The notes under the pieces were generated by a model that made no database searches, was not told the origin of the DNA, and saw only the letters and a list, made by a program, of their open reading frames with translations. A stretch of 64,000 nt of DNA from an uncultured Bacilli bacterium (GTDB lineage Bacteria; Bacillota_I; Bacilli_A; RF39; UBA660): the NCBI GenBank assembly GCA_934085825.1, contig CAKOHR010000005.1, positions 45,485 through 109,484 on the forward strand, read 5' to 3'. Shown piece after piece: positions 24,464-33,826 of the stretch. A program made the position numbers and the translations under genes. The number at the start of each line of letters is the position of its first letter. Position 1 is the first letter of the stretch.

Positions 24464-27283
24464 ATGAACAATGATAAAATAATAATAAAGGGAGCAAGAG
24501 AAAACAATTTAAAAAATGTTGACTTAGAAATTCCTAAAAACAAGCTTGTAGTTATGACCGGTGTATCAGGTTCAGGAAAAAGTAGTTTAGCATTTGATAC
24601 TATTTATGCTGAAGGACAGAGAAGATATGTAGAAAGTTTATCGGCATATGCTCGTCAATTCATTGGTGTAAACGAAAAGCCGGATGTAGATTCTATTGAA
24701 GGATTATCGCCATCAATATCCATAGATCAAAAGTCCACAAACAAAAATCCACGATCTACAGTAGGTACTATAACAGAAATCTATGATTACTTACGTCTTT
24801 TATTTGCCAGAATTGGTAGACCATATTGTCCAATACATCACGTTCCAATTAGAAGTCAAAGTATTGAAGAAATGACTAATAAAGTTATGGAATACAAAGA
24901 AAAAACAGTTACTATATTGTCTCCAGTAGTTCACGGCGAAAAAGGAACTCATAAAGATTTATTTGATGAACTTCGTAAAGAAGGGTTTACACGTGTACGT
25001 GTCAACGGTAAAAATATGAGTTTAAATGAAGAAATTACTTTAGAAAAAAATATTAAAGACAACATTGACATTATAATAGATAAAATTACTGTAGATGAAG
25101 AAGAATATAGTAGAATATTTGAAGCTATTGAAACAAGTACCAAGAAAGCTGATGGTAAAGTAGTATTATTAGTTGACGAAGAAGAAATATTCATGAGTGA
25201 AAAATATGCTTGTGAAATTTGTAATTACTCAATACCAGAACTTGAACCGAGATTATTTTCCTTCAATGCACCATATGGAGCTTGTGAAGAATGTAAGGGA
25301 TTAGGAACAAAACTTCACATAAGCAAAGCGTTATTGATACCAGATCCAAATAAATCATTAGTAGAAGGTGCTATATCAGCCTTAAGTATGGAATCAAATA
25401 CATACTTTACGCAAATTGAAACAGTATGTAAACATTATGATATTAATATGTTCGCACCTGTAAAAGATATACCAGAAGAAAAGTTAAACTATATTTTATA
25501 TGGGACTAATGAAATACTTGAATATAACTATGTTTCCAAAAATGGAAGTACCAGAAATACAAAAGGTACATATGAAGGAGTAATTCCATCACTTGAAAGA
25601 AGATATGTTGAAACAAAGAGTGGATGGATTAGAGAATGGCTTCAAGGATATATGATTGAAACTGAATGTCCTGTTTGTAAAGGAAAAAGATTACAAAAAT
25701 CAGTATTATCTATATATATTAATGATAAGAATATTTTTGATATGTGTGATATGTCAATTAGTGATTTGCTTGATTTTGTTAAAAAGTTAAAACTTAATAA
25801 TGAAGAAAAAGAAATAAGTAACCTTATATTAAAAGAAATAATTTCTAGATTAGAATTTTTAAATAATGTTGGTTTATCATACTTAACGTTAACAAGAAGT
25901 GCAGGAACATTATCAGGTGGAGAAGCACAAAGAATAAGACTTGCAACACAAATTGGTTCAAAACTATCTGGTGTTTTATACGTTCTTGATGAGCCTAGCA
26001 TTGGACTTCACCAAAAAGATAATGAAAGATTAATTAATTCATTGAAAGAAATGCGTGATTTAGGCAATTCCTTAATTGTTGTTGAGCATGATACAGATAC
26101 AATGCTTGCATCAGATTTTTTAGTAGATGTTGGTCCTGGAGCAGGTGAATATGGTGGACAAATTATGGCTGCAGGAACACCTGAAGAAGTTATGAAAAAT
26201 CCAAATAGTTTAACAGGAAAATACCTAAGCGGAGAGTTAAAAATAGAAGTACCAGAAAAACGAAGAAAAGGAAATGGGCTAAAAATCAGCATTAAAGGTG
26301 CTAAAGAAAACAACTTAAAAAATGTAAACGTAGATATTCCTCTTAATAAGCTAGTAGTTGTAACTGGTGTATCGGGCTCAGGTAAATCTTCACTTATTAA
26401 CGAAGTTTTATACAAAAGATTAGCAACAGAAATTTATAAAAGTAAAGTAGTACCTGGAGCATGTAAAGAAATAAAAGGACTTGAAAATATTGATAAAGTA
26501 ATTCAAATAACTCAAGATGCAATAGGCAGAACACCAAGAAGTAATCCAGCAACATACGTCGGAGTATTTGATGATATCAGGGATTTATTTGCCCAAACAA
26601 AAGAAGCAAAGATGCGTGGTTATGACAAAGGACGCTTCTCATTTAATGTTAAAGGTGGAAGATGTGAAAATTGTTGGGGCGATGGCGTTAAAAAGATTGA
26701 AATGCATTTCCTAGCAGATGTATATGTTCCATGTGATGTATGTAAAGGTAAAAGATATAATAGAGAAACACTTGAAATAAAATATAAAGGCAAAAACATA
26801 AGTGAAGTATTAGACATGAGAGTAAGTGAAGCTTTAGAATTTTTTGAAAATGTTCCAAAAATTTACAATAAACTAAAGGTAATGATGGATGTTGGACTTT
26901 CGTATATTAAATTAGGGCAATCTGCACCAACATTATCAGGTGGTGAAGCAGGTCGTGTAAAACTTGCAAAAGAACTTCAAAAGAAAGCAACTGGAAAATC
27001 AGTATTTATACTTGATGAACCAACTACAGGACTTCATTCCGATGATATTAAAAAACTGTTAGTTATTTTAAATAGAATTGTGGATAACGGAGATACAGTA
27101 ATTGTTATTGAACATAATCTAGATGTTATAAAAGTTGCAGATCACATAATAGATTTAGGTCCAGATGGTGGTAAATATGGTGGAAAAATTGTAGCAACAG
27201 GAACGCCAGAACAAGTTGCAAAATGTAAAGGTTCTTATACTGGTGAATTTCTAGCCAAAATACTAAAAAATACTAAAGAATAA
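24464..27283 (+). CDS. uvrA: Excinuclease ABC subunit UvrA
   Basis: UvrA finds bulky DNA lesions and loads UvrB for nucleotide excision repair. The 939-residue protein starts at ATG 24464 behind AGAGGTG; upstream codons in the same frame overlap the promoter. It has the two ATPase modules: Walker A TGVSGSGKSSLA and TGVSGSGKSSLI, ABC signatures LSGGEAQRIRLA and LSGGEAGRVKLA, Walker B VLDEPSIGL and ILDEPTTGL, and the zinc modules (CEICNYS, CEECKG; CENCWGDG, CDVCKGKR). Full length for the family. It stands alone here; uvrB and uvrC are not in the window. Confidence 0.98.
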   Translation: MNNDKIIIKGARENNLKNVDLEIPKNKLVVMTGVSGSGKSSLAFDTIYAEGQRRYVESLSAYARQFIGVNEKPDVDSIEGLSPSISIDQKSTNKNPRSTVGTITEIYDYLRLLFARIGRPYCPIHHVPIRSQSIEEMTNKVMEYKEKTVTILSPVVHGEKGTHKDLFDELRKEGFTRVRVNGKNMSLNEEITLEKNIKDNIDIIIDKITVDEEEYSRIFEAIETSTKKADGKVVLLVDEEEIFMSEKYACEICNYSIPELEPRLFSFNAPYGACEECKGLGTKLHISKALLIPDPNKSLVEGAISALSMESNTYFTQIETVCKHYDINMFAPVKDIPEEKLNYILYGTNEILEYNYVSKNGSTRNTKGTYEGVIPSLERRYVETKSGWIREWLQGYMIETECPVCKGKRLQKSVLSIYINDKNIFDMCDMSISDLLDFVKKLKLNNEEKEISNLILKEIISRLEFLNNVGLSYLTLTRSAGTLSGGEAQRIRLATQIGSKLSGVLYVLDEPSIGLHQKDNERLINSLKEMRDLGNSLIVVEHDTDTMLASDFLVDVGPGAGEYGGQIMAAGTPEEVMKNPNSLTGKYLSGELKIEVPEKRRKGNGLKISIKGAKENNLKNVNVDIPLNKLVVVTGVSGSGKSSLINEVLYKRLATEIYKSKVVPGACKEIKGLENIDKVIQITQDAIGRTPRSNPATYVGVFDDIRDLFAQTKEAKMRGYDKGRFSFNVKGGRCENCWGDGVKKIEMHFLADVYVPCDVCKGKRYNRETLEIKYKGKNISEVLDMRVSEALEFFENVPKIYNKLKVMMDVGLSYIKLGQSAPTLSGGEAGRVKLAKELQKKATGKSVFILDEPTTGLHSDDIKKLLVILNRIVDNGDTVIVIEHNLDVIKVADHIIDLGPDGGKYGGKIVATGTPEQVAKCKGSYTGEFLAKILKNTKE

Positions 27284-27322
27284 TATTTATAAAATTTAAT
27301 TTAAATAACGACTATGTTTTAT

Positions 27323-27358
27323 AAGCACTATACTTCTATTAAGAAGTTAGTGCTTTTC
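27323..27358 (+). terminator. Long hairpin after uvrA
   Basis: AAGCACTA (27323-27330) and ACTTCT pair with AGAAGT and TAGTGCTT (27348-27355), giving a 14-base-pair hairpin with one bulge and a 4-base loop. The T run after it is short (TTTT), so it is a moderate terminator. The rest of 27284-27593 holds this, an inverted repeat and the lgt promoter, but no gene. Confidence 0.7.
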
Positions 27359-27428
27359 CTATATTAGTTTCAATTGTATTTTTTAATTCTTGGATAGCGA
27401 ATACCTTTACACATATAAAAATATTTCA

Positions 27429-27449
27429 TTTTGACAAGACATGTCAAAA
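27429..27449. promoter_or_regulatory. Inverted repeat TTTTGACA-5-TGTCAAAA upstream of lgt
   Basis: A perfect 8-base inverted repeat with a 5-base centre, itself containing a TTGACA. No T run follows, so it is not a terminator. It may be an operator; the bound protein is unknown. Confidence 0.4.
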
Positions 27450-27568
27450 ATGTTATTCAAAATTAAAAATTAACACTTTTTTACAATTATAGAACTATTA
27501 TAAAATGTAAAGTTTTATATAAAATAGCAATCACAATATTAATAATAGATTAATTTAGAAATTTTTGA

Positions 27569-27574
27569 TACAAT
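27569..27574 (+). promoter_or_regulatory. -10 element of lgt-trxB
   Basis: TACAAT at 27569-27574, preceded by TTTGA, 19 bases before the lgt start. No good -35 is seen at the proper distance. Confidence 0.4.
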
Positions 27575-27593
27575 ATAAATGGAGAGTGAAATT

Positions 27594-28403
27594 ATGAATA
27601 GATATATTTTTGAAATTGGCAATTTTAAATTAGAATGGTATTCAGCCTTAATAATTCTTGGAGCTATGATTGGTATAACAATGGTTCTAAAAGAAGCAAA
27701 AAGATACAAATACCCAACTGAATTTGTTTTTAATATGATGTTTTGGGCAATAATATTTGGTATTATTGGAGCTAGAGTATATTACGTGTTATTTAACTTA
27801 GAACTATATGATAGTTTCTTGGAAGCTTGTAAAATCTGGGAAGGTGGACTTGCCATCCATGGTGGTATAATTGCTGGAGTTTTGGTTATTCTACTATACT
27901 GTAAGAAATATAAAGTTAAAGCTATTAGAATGTTTGACTTTTTAGCACCAGCTATGCTTCTTGCACAAGCCATAGGAAGATGGGGAAATTTCTTTAATAG
28001 TGAAGCACATGGAGCCGCAACGACACTTGCTCATTTGGAAAGTTTACATATTCCTGAATTCATCATCAAAGGCATGAATATAGATGGAATCTATTATACA
28101 CCAACATTTTTATATGAATCAATTTGGTGTTTAGTTGGATTTTTATTACTTCTTATAATTAGAAGATTAAAAATCACTAAAGTTGGTCAACCATTTGCTT
28201 TATATCTAATGTGGTATGGGCTAGGCCGTTTCATAATCGAGTCAATGAGAACTGATTCATTAATGCTTGGAGGATTTAAAATGGCTCAAATTGTTTCTGT
28301 TGGCATGGTTTTCATAGGACTTATAATAATCATGATTACAGGAAGAAAAGGCCGTTATGAAGATTTGTATGATCAAGATGAAAATGAAGTAGTAAGATTC
28401 TAA
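27594..28403 (+). CDS. lgt: Prolipoprotein diacylglyceryl transferase
   Basis: Lgt moves a diacylglyceryl group from phosphatidylglycerol to the lipobox cysteine of prolipoproteins. I use ATG 27594 behind GGAGAGTG, giving 269 residues, the normal size. It has the family's membrane helices, the early YSALIILGAMIG segment, the conserved GGLAIHGG loop and the Lgt signature GRWGNFFNSEAHG, and an arginine in GLGRFIIE. It forms an operon with trxB, 11 bases downstream. A lipoprotein substrate is encoded at 45100. Confidence 0.96.
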   Translation: MNRYIFEIGNFKLEWYSALIILGAMIGITMVLKEAKRYKYPTEFVFNMMFWAIIFGIIGARVYYVLFNLELYDSFLEACKIWEGGLAIHGGIIAGVLVILLYCKKYKVKAIRMFDFLAPAMLLAQAIGRWGNFFNSEAHGAATTLAHLESLHIPEFIIKGMNIDGIYYTPTFLYESIWCLVGFLLLLIIRRLKITKVGQPFALYLMWYGLGRFIIESMRTDSLMLGGFKMAQIVSVGMVFIGLIIIMITGRKGRYEDLYDQDENEVVRF

Positions 28404-28414
28404 GGAGAAATTTT

Positions 28415-29290
28415 ATGTACGATATAATTATAATAGGAATGGGAATCAGTGGTATTACCGCAGGTATTTATGCAAGAAGAAGTAATAAAAAAGTATTGCT
28501 TATTGATAAAGGGATGCCAGGTGGACTTTTAAATAATATAGACAAAGTAAGTAATTATCCCGGTGTTCCAGAAATAACAGGCCCAGATCTTGCTGAAATT
28601 CTTGAAAAACAAGTAAAATCTTTAGAAATTCCTTACGTTCTAGAAGAAGTAAAAAAATTAGAATTGCACGAAGATACTAAAAAGGTAATAACAAGTAAAA
28701 ATACATACGAAACCCAAAAAATAATTTTGGCAATGGGAAGAAAGCCAAAATATCTAGGTTTAGATAATGAAAAATCGTTACTTGGTAAGGGTTTATCCAC
28801 ATGCGCAGTATGTGATGCTTTCTTTTACAAAGATGAGAATATAGCCATAGTAGGTACAGGCAATAGCGCTCTTCAAGAAGCCTTATATCTAGCAAATATC
28901 GTGGGTCACATCTATCTTATTAATCGAAGAGATGGTTTTCGGGGAGATGAAATGTTAGTAGAAGAAGTAAAGGATAATCCTAAGATAGAAATAATTTATA
29001 ATGCTAACATAAAAAGTATGAATGAAGAAAATAACAAATTATCAAGCATAACATTAGATAATGGTAACATTTTAAATGTAAAAGGAGTATTTATCTATGT
29101 AGGATATAGACCCGCAACGGAATTTGTACCAAAAGAAATACTTGATGAAAATGGTTATGTAGAAGTAAATGAAAAATTAGAAACCAAAATAAATGGTGTG
29201 TATGCTATCGGAGATATCATAAAAAAAGATACATATCAATTAGTAACAGCAGCAGCAGATGGTGCCAGAGTAATAACAAACATGAAATAA
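28415..29290 (+). CDS. trxB: Thioredoxin reductase
   Basis: An FAD and NADPH enzyme that keeps thioredoxin reduced. The 291-residue protein has the FAD motif GMGISGITAGIYA, the redox pair C130-A-V-C133-D, the NADPH motif VGTGNSALQEALYL and the C-terminal FAD loop GVYAIGDI, in the usual order. It is a little shorter than the usual 305-315 residues, mainly at loops. It may also be a flavodoxin/ferredoxin-type reductase, but the CAVCD pair supports TrxB. Coupled with lgt; an anaerobe needs it, with the superoxide reductase, for redox defence. Confidence 0.93.
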   Translation: MYDIIIIGMGISGITAGIYARRSNKKVLLIDKGMPGGLLNNIDKVSNYPGVPEITGPDLAEILEKQVKSLEIPYVLEEVKKLELHEDTKKVITSKNTYETQKIILAMGRKPKYLGLDNEKSLLGKGLSTCAVCDAFFYKDENIAIVGTGNSALQEALYLANIVGHIYLINRRDGFRGDEMLVEEVKDNPKIEIIYNANIKSMNEENNKLSSITLDNGNILNVKGVFIYVGYRPATEFVPKEILDENGYVEVNEKLETKINGVYAIGDIIKKDTYQLVTAAADGARVITNMK

Positions 29291-29316
29291 GATGAAAAGT
29301 CTTATTTTATTTTTTA
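29285..29316 (+). terminator. Terminator overlapping the trxB stop
   Basis: AAATAAGA (29285-29292), loop TGAAAAG, TCTTATTT (29300-29307), then TATTTTTT. The TAA stop is part of the left arm. Confidence 0.75.
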
Positions 29317-29712
29317 CCAGGAAAGTTATTGCTTATGTTGAGTTAAAAGAACTTATTGATTTAAATAAGAAAAAAAGTGGCTTAAAGAAGTAGGCTCGTA
29401 TGCATTTCAAAAATGTTAATACGGTGATATAAAAATAGATTAAAAAATAAAGCAATAACATTACTAAGACTAAAAATAGTAGAGCTTCGAGAATATAGAA
29501 AAATAAAATGACTGAGGTTTTGAAAATACATATATATTTGAAAGAAAGTATAATATAAATATTAACAAAATAAATAAAAATAGTAGGGTTGCGTCCATCC
29601 AAAGTTGGTCTGCTTGAGAAACTATAGTTTTCTGTGAAACAGAAAGTGTTAAAAATAACAAGATTTTATAAGATTTTTATGATAAAATATACTTAAATGG
29701 AGTTGACTATAT
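29317..29712. other. Gene-poor stretch with a possible gene remnant
   Basis: No supported gene. On the plus strand 29322-29393 reads KVIAYVELKELIDLNKKKSG followed by LKK and a stop, without a start, and looks like the tail of a lost gene. The minus strand has low-complexity hydrophobic frames (with SQKTIVSQADQLWMDATLL at about 29580-29650) that lack a ribosome site. A 7-base hairpin TTTCTGT-GAA-ACAGAAA lies at 29629-29645. TAAAAT near 29684 and GGAG before 29713 serve the next gene. Confidence 0.35.
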
Positions 29713-31335
29713 ATGAAAAAAAATACCACTCTTAGTTTATTGCTTGTATTGATTATTTTGCTACTAATTATGTTAGGCATCAAAATATATGAAGATTATA
29801 ATGCCGAAGATATCAAGAAAAGTATTTTTTCTTTTGAAGATTACTCAATACAGATTGAAGGTTTTAAATATTTAGAAAATACAGTTGCTAATAATAAAAT
29901 ATACTTATTTTATAAAAGTAACAATGAATATTTACTTAAAGAAATTGATACCACTACTAAAAAAGAGAATGTCTATACTAAAGAAATAAACATGGAATGT
30001 AATTTAAAAAATGACAATAATAGTCCATATATCACATGTAAAGACAACAGTACCATAAGTGTATACACTACAAACTTAGAACTAGAAGAAGAAAAATCTT
30101 TAGTAACAGCAAATGATTATACTTTAAAAGAAAAAATATATACCAATAATTTTAATGAGTATCCTGAAGTAATAGATTCGATATGCAACTTAAAATGCCT
30201 AATAATAAGAAGAAATAATTTAACAAACAAAATAAATTTATATAAAGAAAATAGTTTAAAAGAAGAAAATATTAAAAAATATAATATTTTTGAAAATGGT
30301 ATTTTTACATATAATAGTGAAAAAATAAAAATATACAATATTAATAATGACTATAAAGAATTTATTTTACCTATGAAAGATGCTGTTACTAAAAAAATGG
30401 CTTTAAGTTCAAACGAATACAACTTATACGTTTTAGAAAATAAAGAAATAGATGTCTATAACCTTTTTGAAAAGAATTTAACTACACGAATAGATTTATA
30501 TAAAGTAAAAGAAAATATTAATTGCATCAAGGTTTATGAAAATAAGTTATATGTATTTACTAATCAAACAATTTATATTTACAATATTCTAGATATAGAA
30601 TCAAATGTCAATAAAGATAATTTATATGAAAATGACTACATAAGTAATAAAGTAACAGAAATAAAAGAAAATTATGGCATAAATGTTAATTTAAAGGAAA
30701 GTGTTAACATTATGCATAAAGATTACAATATTACTGAAGTAAATAATTATAACGATATAATTGATGGTCTTAGTTATTTAGAGGATTACCTATTAATATT
30801 TAACAAAGACTTCTTTAAAAGATTTTATGAATATGATATGAAAGGTTTAAATATATACTTTGCTTATGATATAAATGGTGGATCTTTACAAAGTAAACAA
30901 ACAGATGTTGTGGGTTTATCATTTGTTAAAAATAATGAATACGTAATTATAATCAAACTAAATTCTAAAGATAATTTACTTAATATATTAGCACACGAAA
31001 CCATGCATATTATTGATATTTATCTTGAATTAAAAGGCTTTACTTATGATGATTGGTCTTATTTAAATCCTGAATATTTTACTTATCAAAACATATATTA
31101 TCCAAATGTACTATATAAAGACACACTTACAAATGGAAAATATAATGATGAAATTTATTTTGTAGATAACTATTCTAGAACAAATGAAAAAGAAGATAGA
31201 GCCCGCCTTTTTGAGAGTATTTGCACATGTCAAAATTATGAAGAATATCCTTATTTAAATGAAAAGATGTTCTACTTAAAAAAAGTTCTAGTAACGAATT
31301 TTCCTGAAATAAGTTATGTTAAAGCTTTTGAATAA
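29713..31335 (+). CDS. Membrane-anchored zinc metallopeptidase, paralogue type of 2573 gene
   Basis: The 540-residue protein has an N-terminal membrane helix (LLLVLIILLLIMLGIKIY), a beta-rich outside domain (about 40-300, repeated strands of the beta-propeller type, for example NKIYLFYKSNN and NLYVLENKEIDVYNL), and a C-terminal peptidase-like domain with H428-E-T-M-H432, followed by DIYLELKGF and, about 60 residues on, E494-D-R-A. The peptidase part matches the gene at 2573 in motif order (HExMH, D-Y/IY-LKG, YEDRA/KEDRA, FAE/FES), but the rest of the protein differs. Substrate unknown; probably extracellular. Single gene. Confidence 0.7.
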   Translation: MKKNTTLSLLLVLIILLLIMLGIKIYEDYNAEDIKKSIFSFEDYSIQIEGFKYLENTVANNKIYLFYKSNNEYLLKEIDTTTKKENVYTKEINMECNLKNDNNSPYITCKDNSTISVYTTNLELEEEKSLVTANDYTLKEKIYTNNFNEYPEVIDSICNLKCLIIRRNNLTNKINLYKENSLKEENIKKYNIFENGIFTYNSEKIKIYNINNDYKEFILPMKDAVTKKMALSSNEYNLYVLENKEIDVYNLFEKNLTTRIDLYKVKENINCIKVYENKLYVFTNQTIYIYNILDIESNVNKDNLYENDYISNKVTEIKENYGINVNLKESVNIMHKDYNITEVNNYNDIIDGLSYLEDYLLIFNKDFFKRFYEYDMKGLNIYFAYDINGGSLQSKQTDVVGLSFVKNNEYVIIIKLNSKDNLLNILAHETMHIIDIYLELKGFTYDDWSYLNPEYFTYQNIYYPNVLYKDTLTNGKYNDEIYFVDNYSRTNEKEDRARLFESICTCQNYEEYPYLNEKMFYLKKVLVTNFPEISYVKAFE

Positions 31336-31364
31336 AAATTATTTTATAAATTAACAAATTATAC

Positions 31365-31393
31365 TTGACTTTGATATAGACTATGTATATATT
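31365..31393 (+). promoter_or_regulatory. mazEF promoter with imperfect palindrome
   Basis: TTGACT 31365-31370, a 17-base spacer, TATATT 31388-31393. The imperfect palindrome ATATAGACTATGTATAT (31374-31390) covers the spacer and -10, where MazE-type autoregulators usually bind. Confidence 0.6.
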
Positions 31394-31412
31394 AGAGATG
31401 GAGGGATAAGTT

Positions 31413-31655
31413 ATGGCAAACAAAGTACAAAAATGGGGGAATTCAAACGGTATAAGAATCCCAAAAGTTTATTTAGAGGCTTTAAATTTAAAATCAGGAG
31501 ATGCAGTAAATATTACAAGGGAGGGGGAACAAATTATTATTACTAAAGCTCTTAGAAAGCCGGAAACATTAAAATCAAGAATTAAAAAATACAAAGGTCC
31601 AGATAAAGTAGAAGACTTTACATGGGATGAAGCAAAGGGGAAAGAAATATGGTAA
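31413..31655 (+). CDS. mazE: MazE-like antitoxin (AbrB fold)
   Basis: An 80-residue protein with the AbrB/MazE DNA-binding fold (KVQKWGNSNGIRIPKVYLEA, then LKSGDAVNITREGEQIIITK) and a C-terminal tail that, in this family, fills the toxin's RNA-binding groove and contains aromatic and acidic residues (VEDFTWDEAKGKEIW). It binds its own promoter and neutralises the MazF partner. It overlaps mazF by 7 bases, so antitoxin and toxin are made together. Ribosome site GGAGGGA. Confidence 0.92.
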   Translation: MANKVQKWGNSNGIRIPKVYLEALNLKSGDAVNITREGEQIIITKALRKPETLKSRIKKYKGPDKVEDFTWDEAKGKEIW

Positions 31656-31987
31656 AATACATTCCACAAGAAAGAGATATAGTATATATTGATTTTAGCC
31701 CAATTAAAGGGCATGAACAAAAAGGAGAAAGACCAGCTTTAGTTATAAGTACTAGATTATTTAATCAATTTACAAATATGGCAATAGTTTGTCCAATTAC
31801 AATGAATACTAAAGATTTTCCTACTCACTATGAGATAACTGGTTTAAAGAAAATAAAAGGGGCAGTTTTATGTGAGCATATTAGAAGTATAGATTATGTT
31901 GAGAGAAACATTGAATTTATTGAGCGTATTAGCGATGAAGAATTTAATAATATATTAGAATTAATAAAAAGTTTTTTTGAAAATTAA
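31649..31987 (+). CDS. mazF: MazF-like endoribonuclease toxin
   Basis: A 112-residue PemK/MazF-family protein with the usual start (QERDIVYIDFSPIKGHEQKG), ERPALVIS and the strand VCPITMNTKDFPTHYEI, and GAVLCEHIRSIDY where the catalytic Arg and neighbouring Ser/Thr of MazF fall. MazF cuts mRNA at short motifs and stops growth when MazE decays. Its stop is only 15 bases before gltX, so this toxin pair lies at the front of an essential tRNA synthetase operon. Confidence 0.93.
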   Translation: MVKYIPQERDIVYIDFSPIKGHEQKGERPALVISTRLFNQFTNMAIVCPITMNTKDFPTHYEITGLKKIKGAVLCEHIRSIDYVERNIEFIERISDEEFNNILELIKSFFEN

Positions 31988-32002
31988 GAAGGAGAATTAT
32001 TT

Positions 32003-33424
32003 ATGAAAGTAAGAACACGTTATGCACCAAGTCCAACTGGATACATGCACATAGGAAATTTAAGAACAGCAATATTTGAATATTTATTAGCTAAAAAATA
32101 TAATGGGGATTTTATATTAAGAATTGAAGATACAGATCAAGAACGTAAGGTTGAAGGAGCAATAGATTTTATTTATAATACCCTAGATTTATGTGGCTTT
32201 AAAATAGATGAAGGGCCAAACAATGAAAAAGGATATGGTCCATATATTCAAAGTGAAAGAAAAGATATCTACAAGGAATATGCTTTAAAATTAGTAGAAA
32301 TGGGAAAAGCATATTATTGTTTTTGTTCTGAAGAAGAGCTAGCAGTAATGAGAGAAAAAGCTGATGCAAGACATAAACCATTTTTATATGACGGAAGATG
32401 TTCAAAATTAAGTAAAGAAAAGATTGAAGAAAATTTAAAAAATGGAGTGCCATATGTAATTAGACAAAAAATGCCTAAAGTCGGTCAAACTATAGTTGAA
32501 GATGTAGTTTACGGCAAAATTAAAATTGATAACAGCATTTTAGATGATCAAATACTTCTTAAAAGTGATGGGTTTCCAACTTATAACTTTGCAAATGTAA
32601 TTGATGATCATTTAATGGAAATAACTCATGTTATCCGCGGTAAAGAATATCTAGACCAAACAGCTAAATATAACTTGCTTTATGATGCTTTCGGATGGAA
32701 AAAACCAACATATATTCATGTTGCTATGGTTCTAGGTGAAGATGGAAATAAACTATCTAAAAGAAATGGTGATGCATCATTTATGGATCTTTATAATGAG
32801 GGATATTTGCCAAGTGCTGTAGTAAATTATTTAGCATTACTAGGATGGAGTCCAGAAAATAATGAGGAAATATTTACAATGGATGAACTTATTGCTAACT
32901 TTAATGAAAATAGAATAAGTAAATCATCAAGTGGATACGATGTAAAAAAATTACAATGGTTTAATCATCATTATATAAATAATTTAAGTGATGAAGAATA
33001 CTTAAGTTGGGTTAAAAATTATTTTAAAAACAATACTGAAGGTAAAAGTGAAGATTGGATCAATAAATTATTATTGATATACAAAAACCATATAAATTAT
33101 GGTGAAGAAATTAATGAAGTAACAGCTTCATTCTTTGATAATAATTTTGTAGTAGATCCAGAAGCAGAAGAATTCATGAAAAGTGATGAAGTTATTCCAA
33201 ATGTTGTTAAAGTATTTAAAGAAGAAATTGAAAATACAACAGATTGGACAGTTGAAACACTTTCCAACGTTATAAACAACGTTAAAGAAAAAGCTGGAGT
33301 AAAAGGTAAAATGCTATACATGCCAATTAGAATAGCTGCAAGTGGCATTATGCATGGCCCAGAACTTGCTGATACATTATATTTAATTGGTAAAGAAGAA
33401 ATTCTTAATAGGTTAGCAAAATGA
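32003..33424 (+). CDS. gltX: Glutamyl-tRNA synthetase
   Basis: Charges tRNA-Glu. The 473-residue class I synthetase has the HIGH motif in APSPTGYMHIGNLR, a KMSKS-type motif KLSKRNGD and the IEDTDQER element that reads glutamate. Length is normal. It starts behind AAGGAG, 15 bases after mazF, and its stop overlaps the next ATG by 4 bases. As no glnS is here, it may charge both Glu and Gln tRNAs (with GatCAB), which is the rule in Bacilli but is not shown by this window. Confidence 0.97.
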   Translation: MKVRTRYAPSPTGYMHIGNLRTAIFEYLLAKKYNGDFILRIEDTDQERKVEGAIDFIYNTLDLCGFKIDEGPNNEKGYGPYIQSERKDIYKEYALKLVEMGKAYYCFCSEEELAVMREKADARHKPFLYDGRCSKLSKEKIEENLKNGVPYVIRQKMPKVGQTIVEDVVYGKIKIDNSILDDQILLKSDGFPTYNFANVIDDHLMEITHVIRGKEYLDQTAKYNLLYDAFGWKKPTYIHVAMVLGEDGNKLSKRNGDASFMDLYNEGYLPSAVVNYLALLGWSPENNEEIFTMDELIANFNENRISKSSSGYDVKKLQWFNHHYINNLSDEEYLSWVKNYFKNNTEGKSEDWINKLLLIYKNHINYGEEINEVTASFFDNNFVVDPEAEEFMKSDEVIPNVVKVFKEEIENTTDWTVETLSNVINNVKEKAGVKGKMLYMPIRIAASGIMHGPELADTLYLIGKEEILNRLAK

Positions 33425-33816
33425 ATAAAAGAATAGGTTGGATAGTAGTACCACTAGTATTTATTGTGGTTGGTGTTTTATTATATAAATTCTTTAACGA
33501 AGGAGAAAGTATATATACACATTCAAATCATGAATTCACAATGAATGTTAAAGATTATGCTAGTATTGATGATGAAATTTACATAAAGTATCTTAAAGCA
33601 GAAGATAATAGATGCAAAGGGGAAGATTGTGAAAGAGAAGGAGAAAAAATAGCTAAATTAATAGTTATACATAATCCTTACATTGATTCCGTAGAATTAA
33701 GTAGTATTAATGATGATGAAATAAAAATAAACAAAACAGACTACACAATAAAGTTAATAAATTATGATACTGATAGTGATGAAATAAATCTAAAGTTATT
33801 AAAAAAAGAAAAATAA
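33421..33816 (+). CDS. Small membrane-anchored protein in the gltX-cysS operon
   Basis: A 131-residue protein with an N-terminal membrane helix (GWIVVPLVFIVVGVLLYKFF) and a small, highly charged outside domain with two cysteines (RCKGEDCERE). It overlaps gltX by 4 bases and is followed 10 bases later by cysS, so it is cotranscribed with both. I recognise no family. The two cysteines may form a disulphide. Confidence 0.6.
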   Translation: MNKRIGWIVVPLVFIVVGVLLYKFFNEGESIYTHSNHEFTMNVKDYASIDDEIYIKYLKAEDNRCKGEDCEREGEKIAKLIVIHNPYIDSVELSSINDDEIKINKTDYTIKLINYDTDSDEINLKLLKKEK

Positions 33817-33826
33817 AGGAGAAAAA

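Noticed and set aside
26008..26415. A 135-codon minus-strand frame inside uvrA
   Set aside because: Antisense of conserved UvrA sequence; no ribosome site.
29333..29661. Two overlapping minus-strand frames of 63 and 89 codons
   Set aside because: Low-complexity Phe/Leu/Ile text, no ribosome site and no partner; treated as intergenic.
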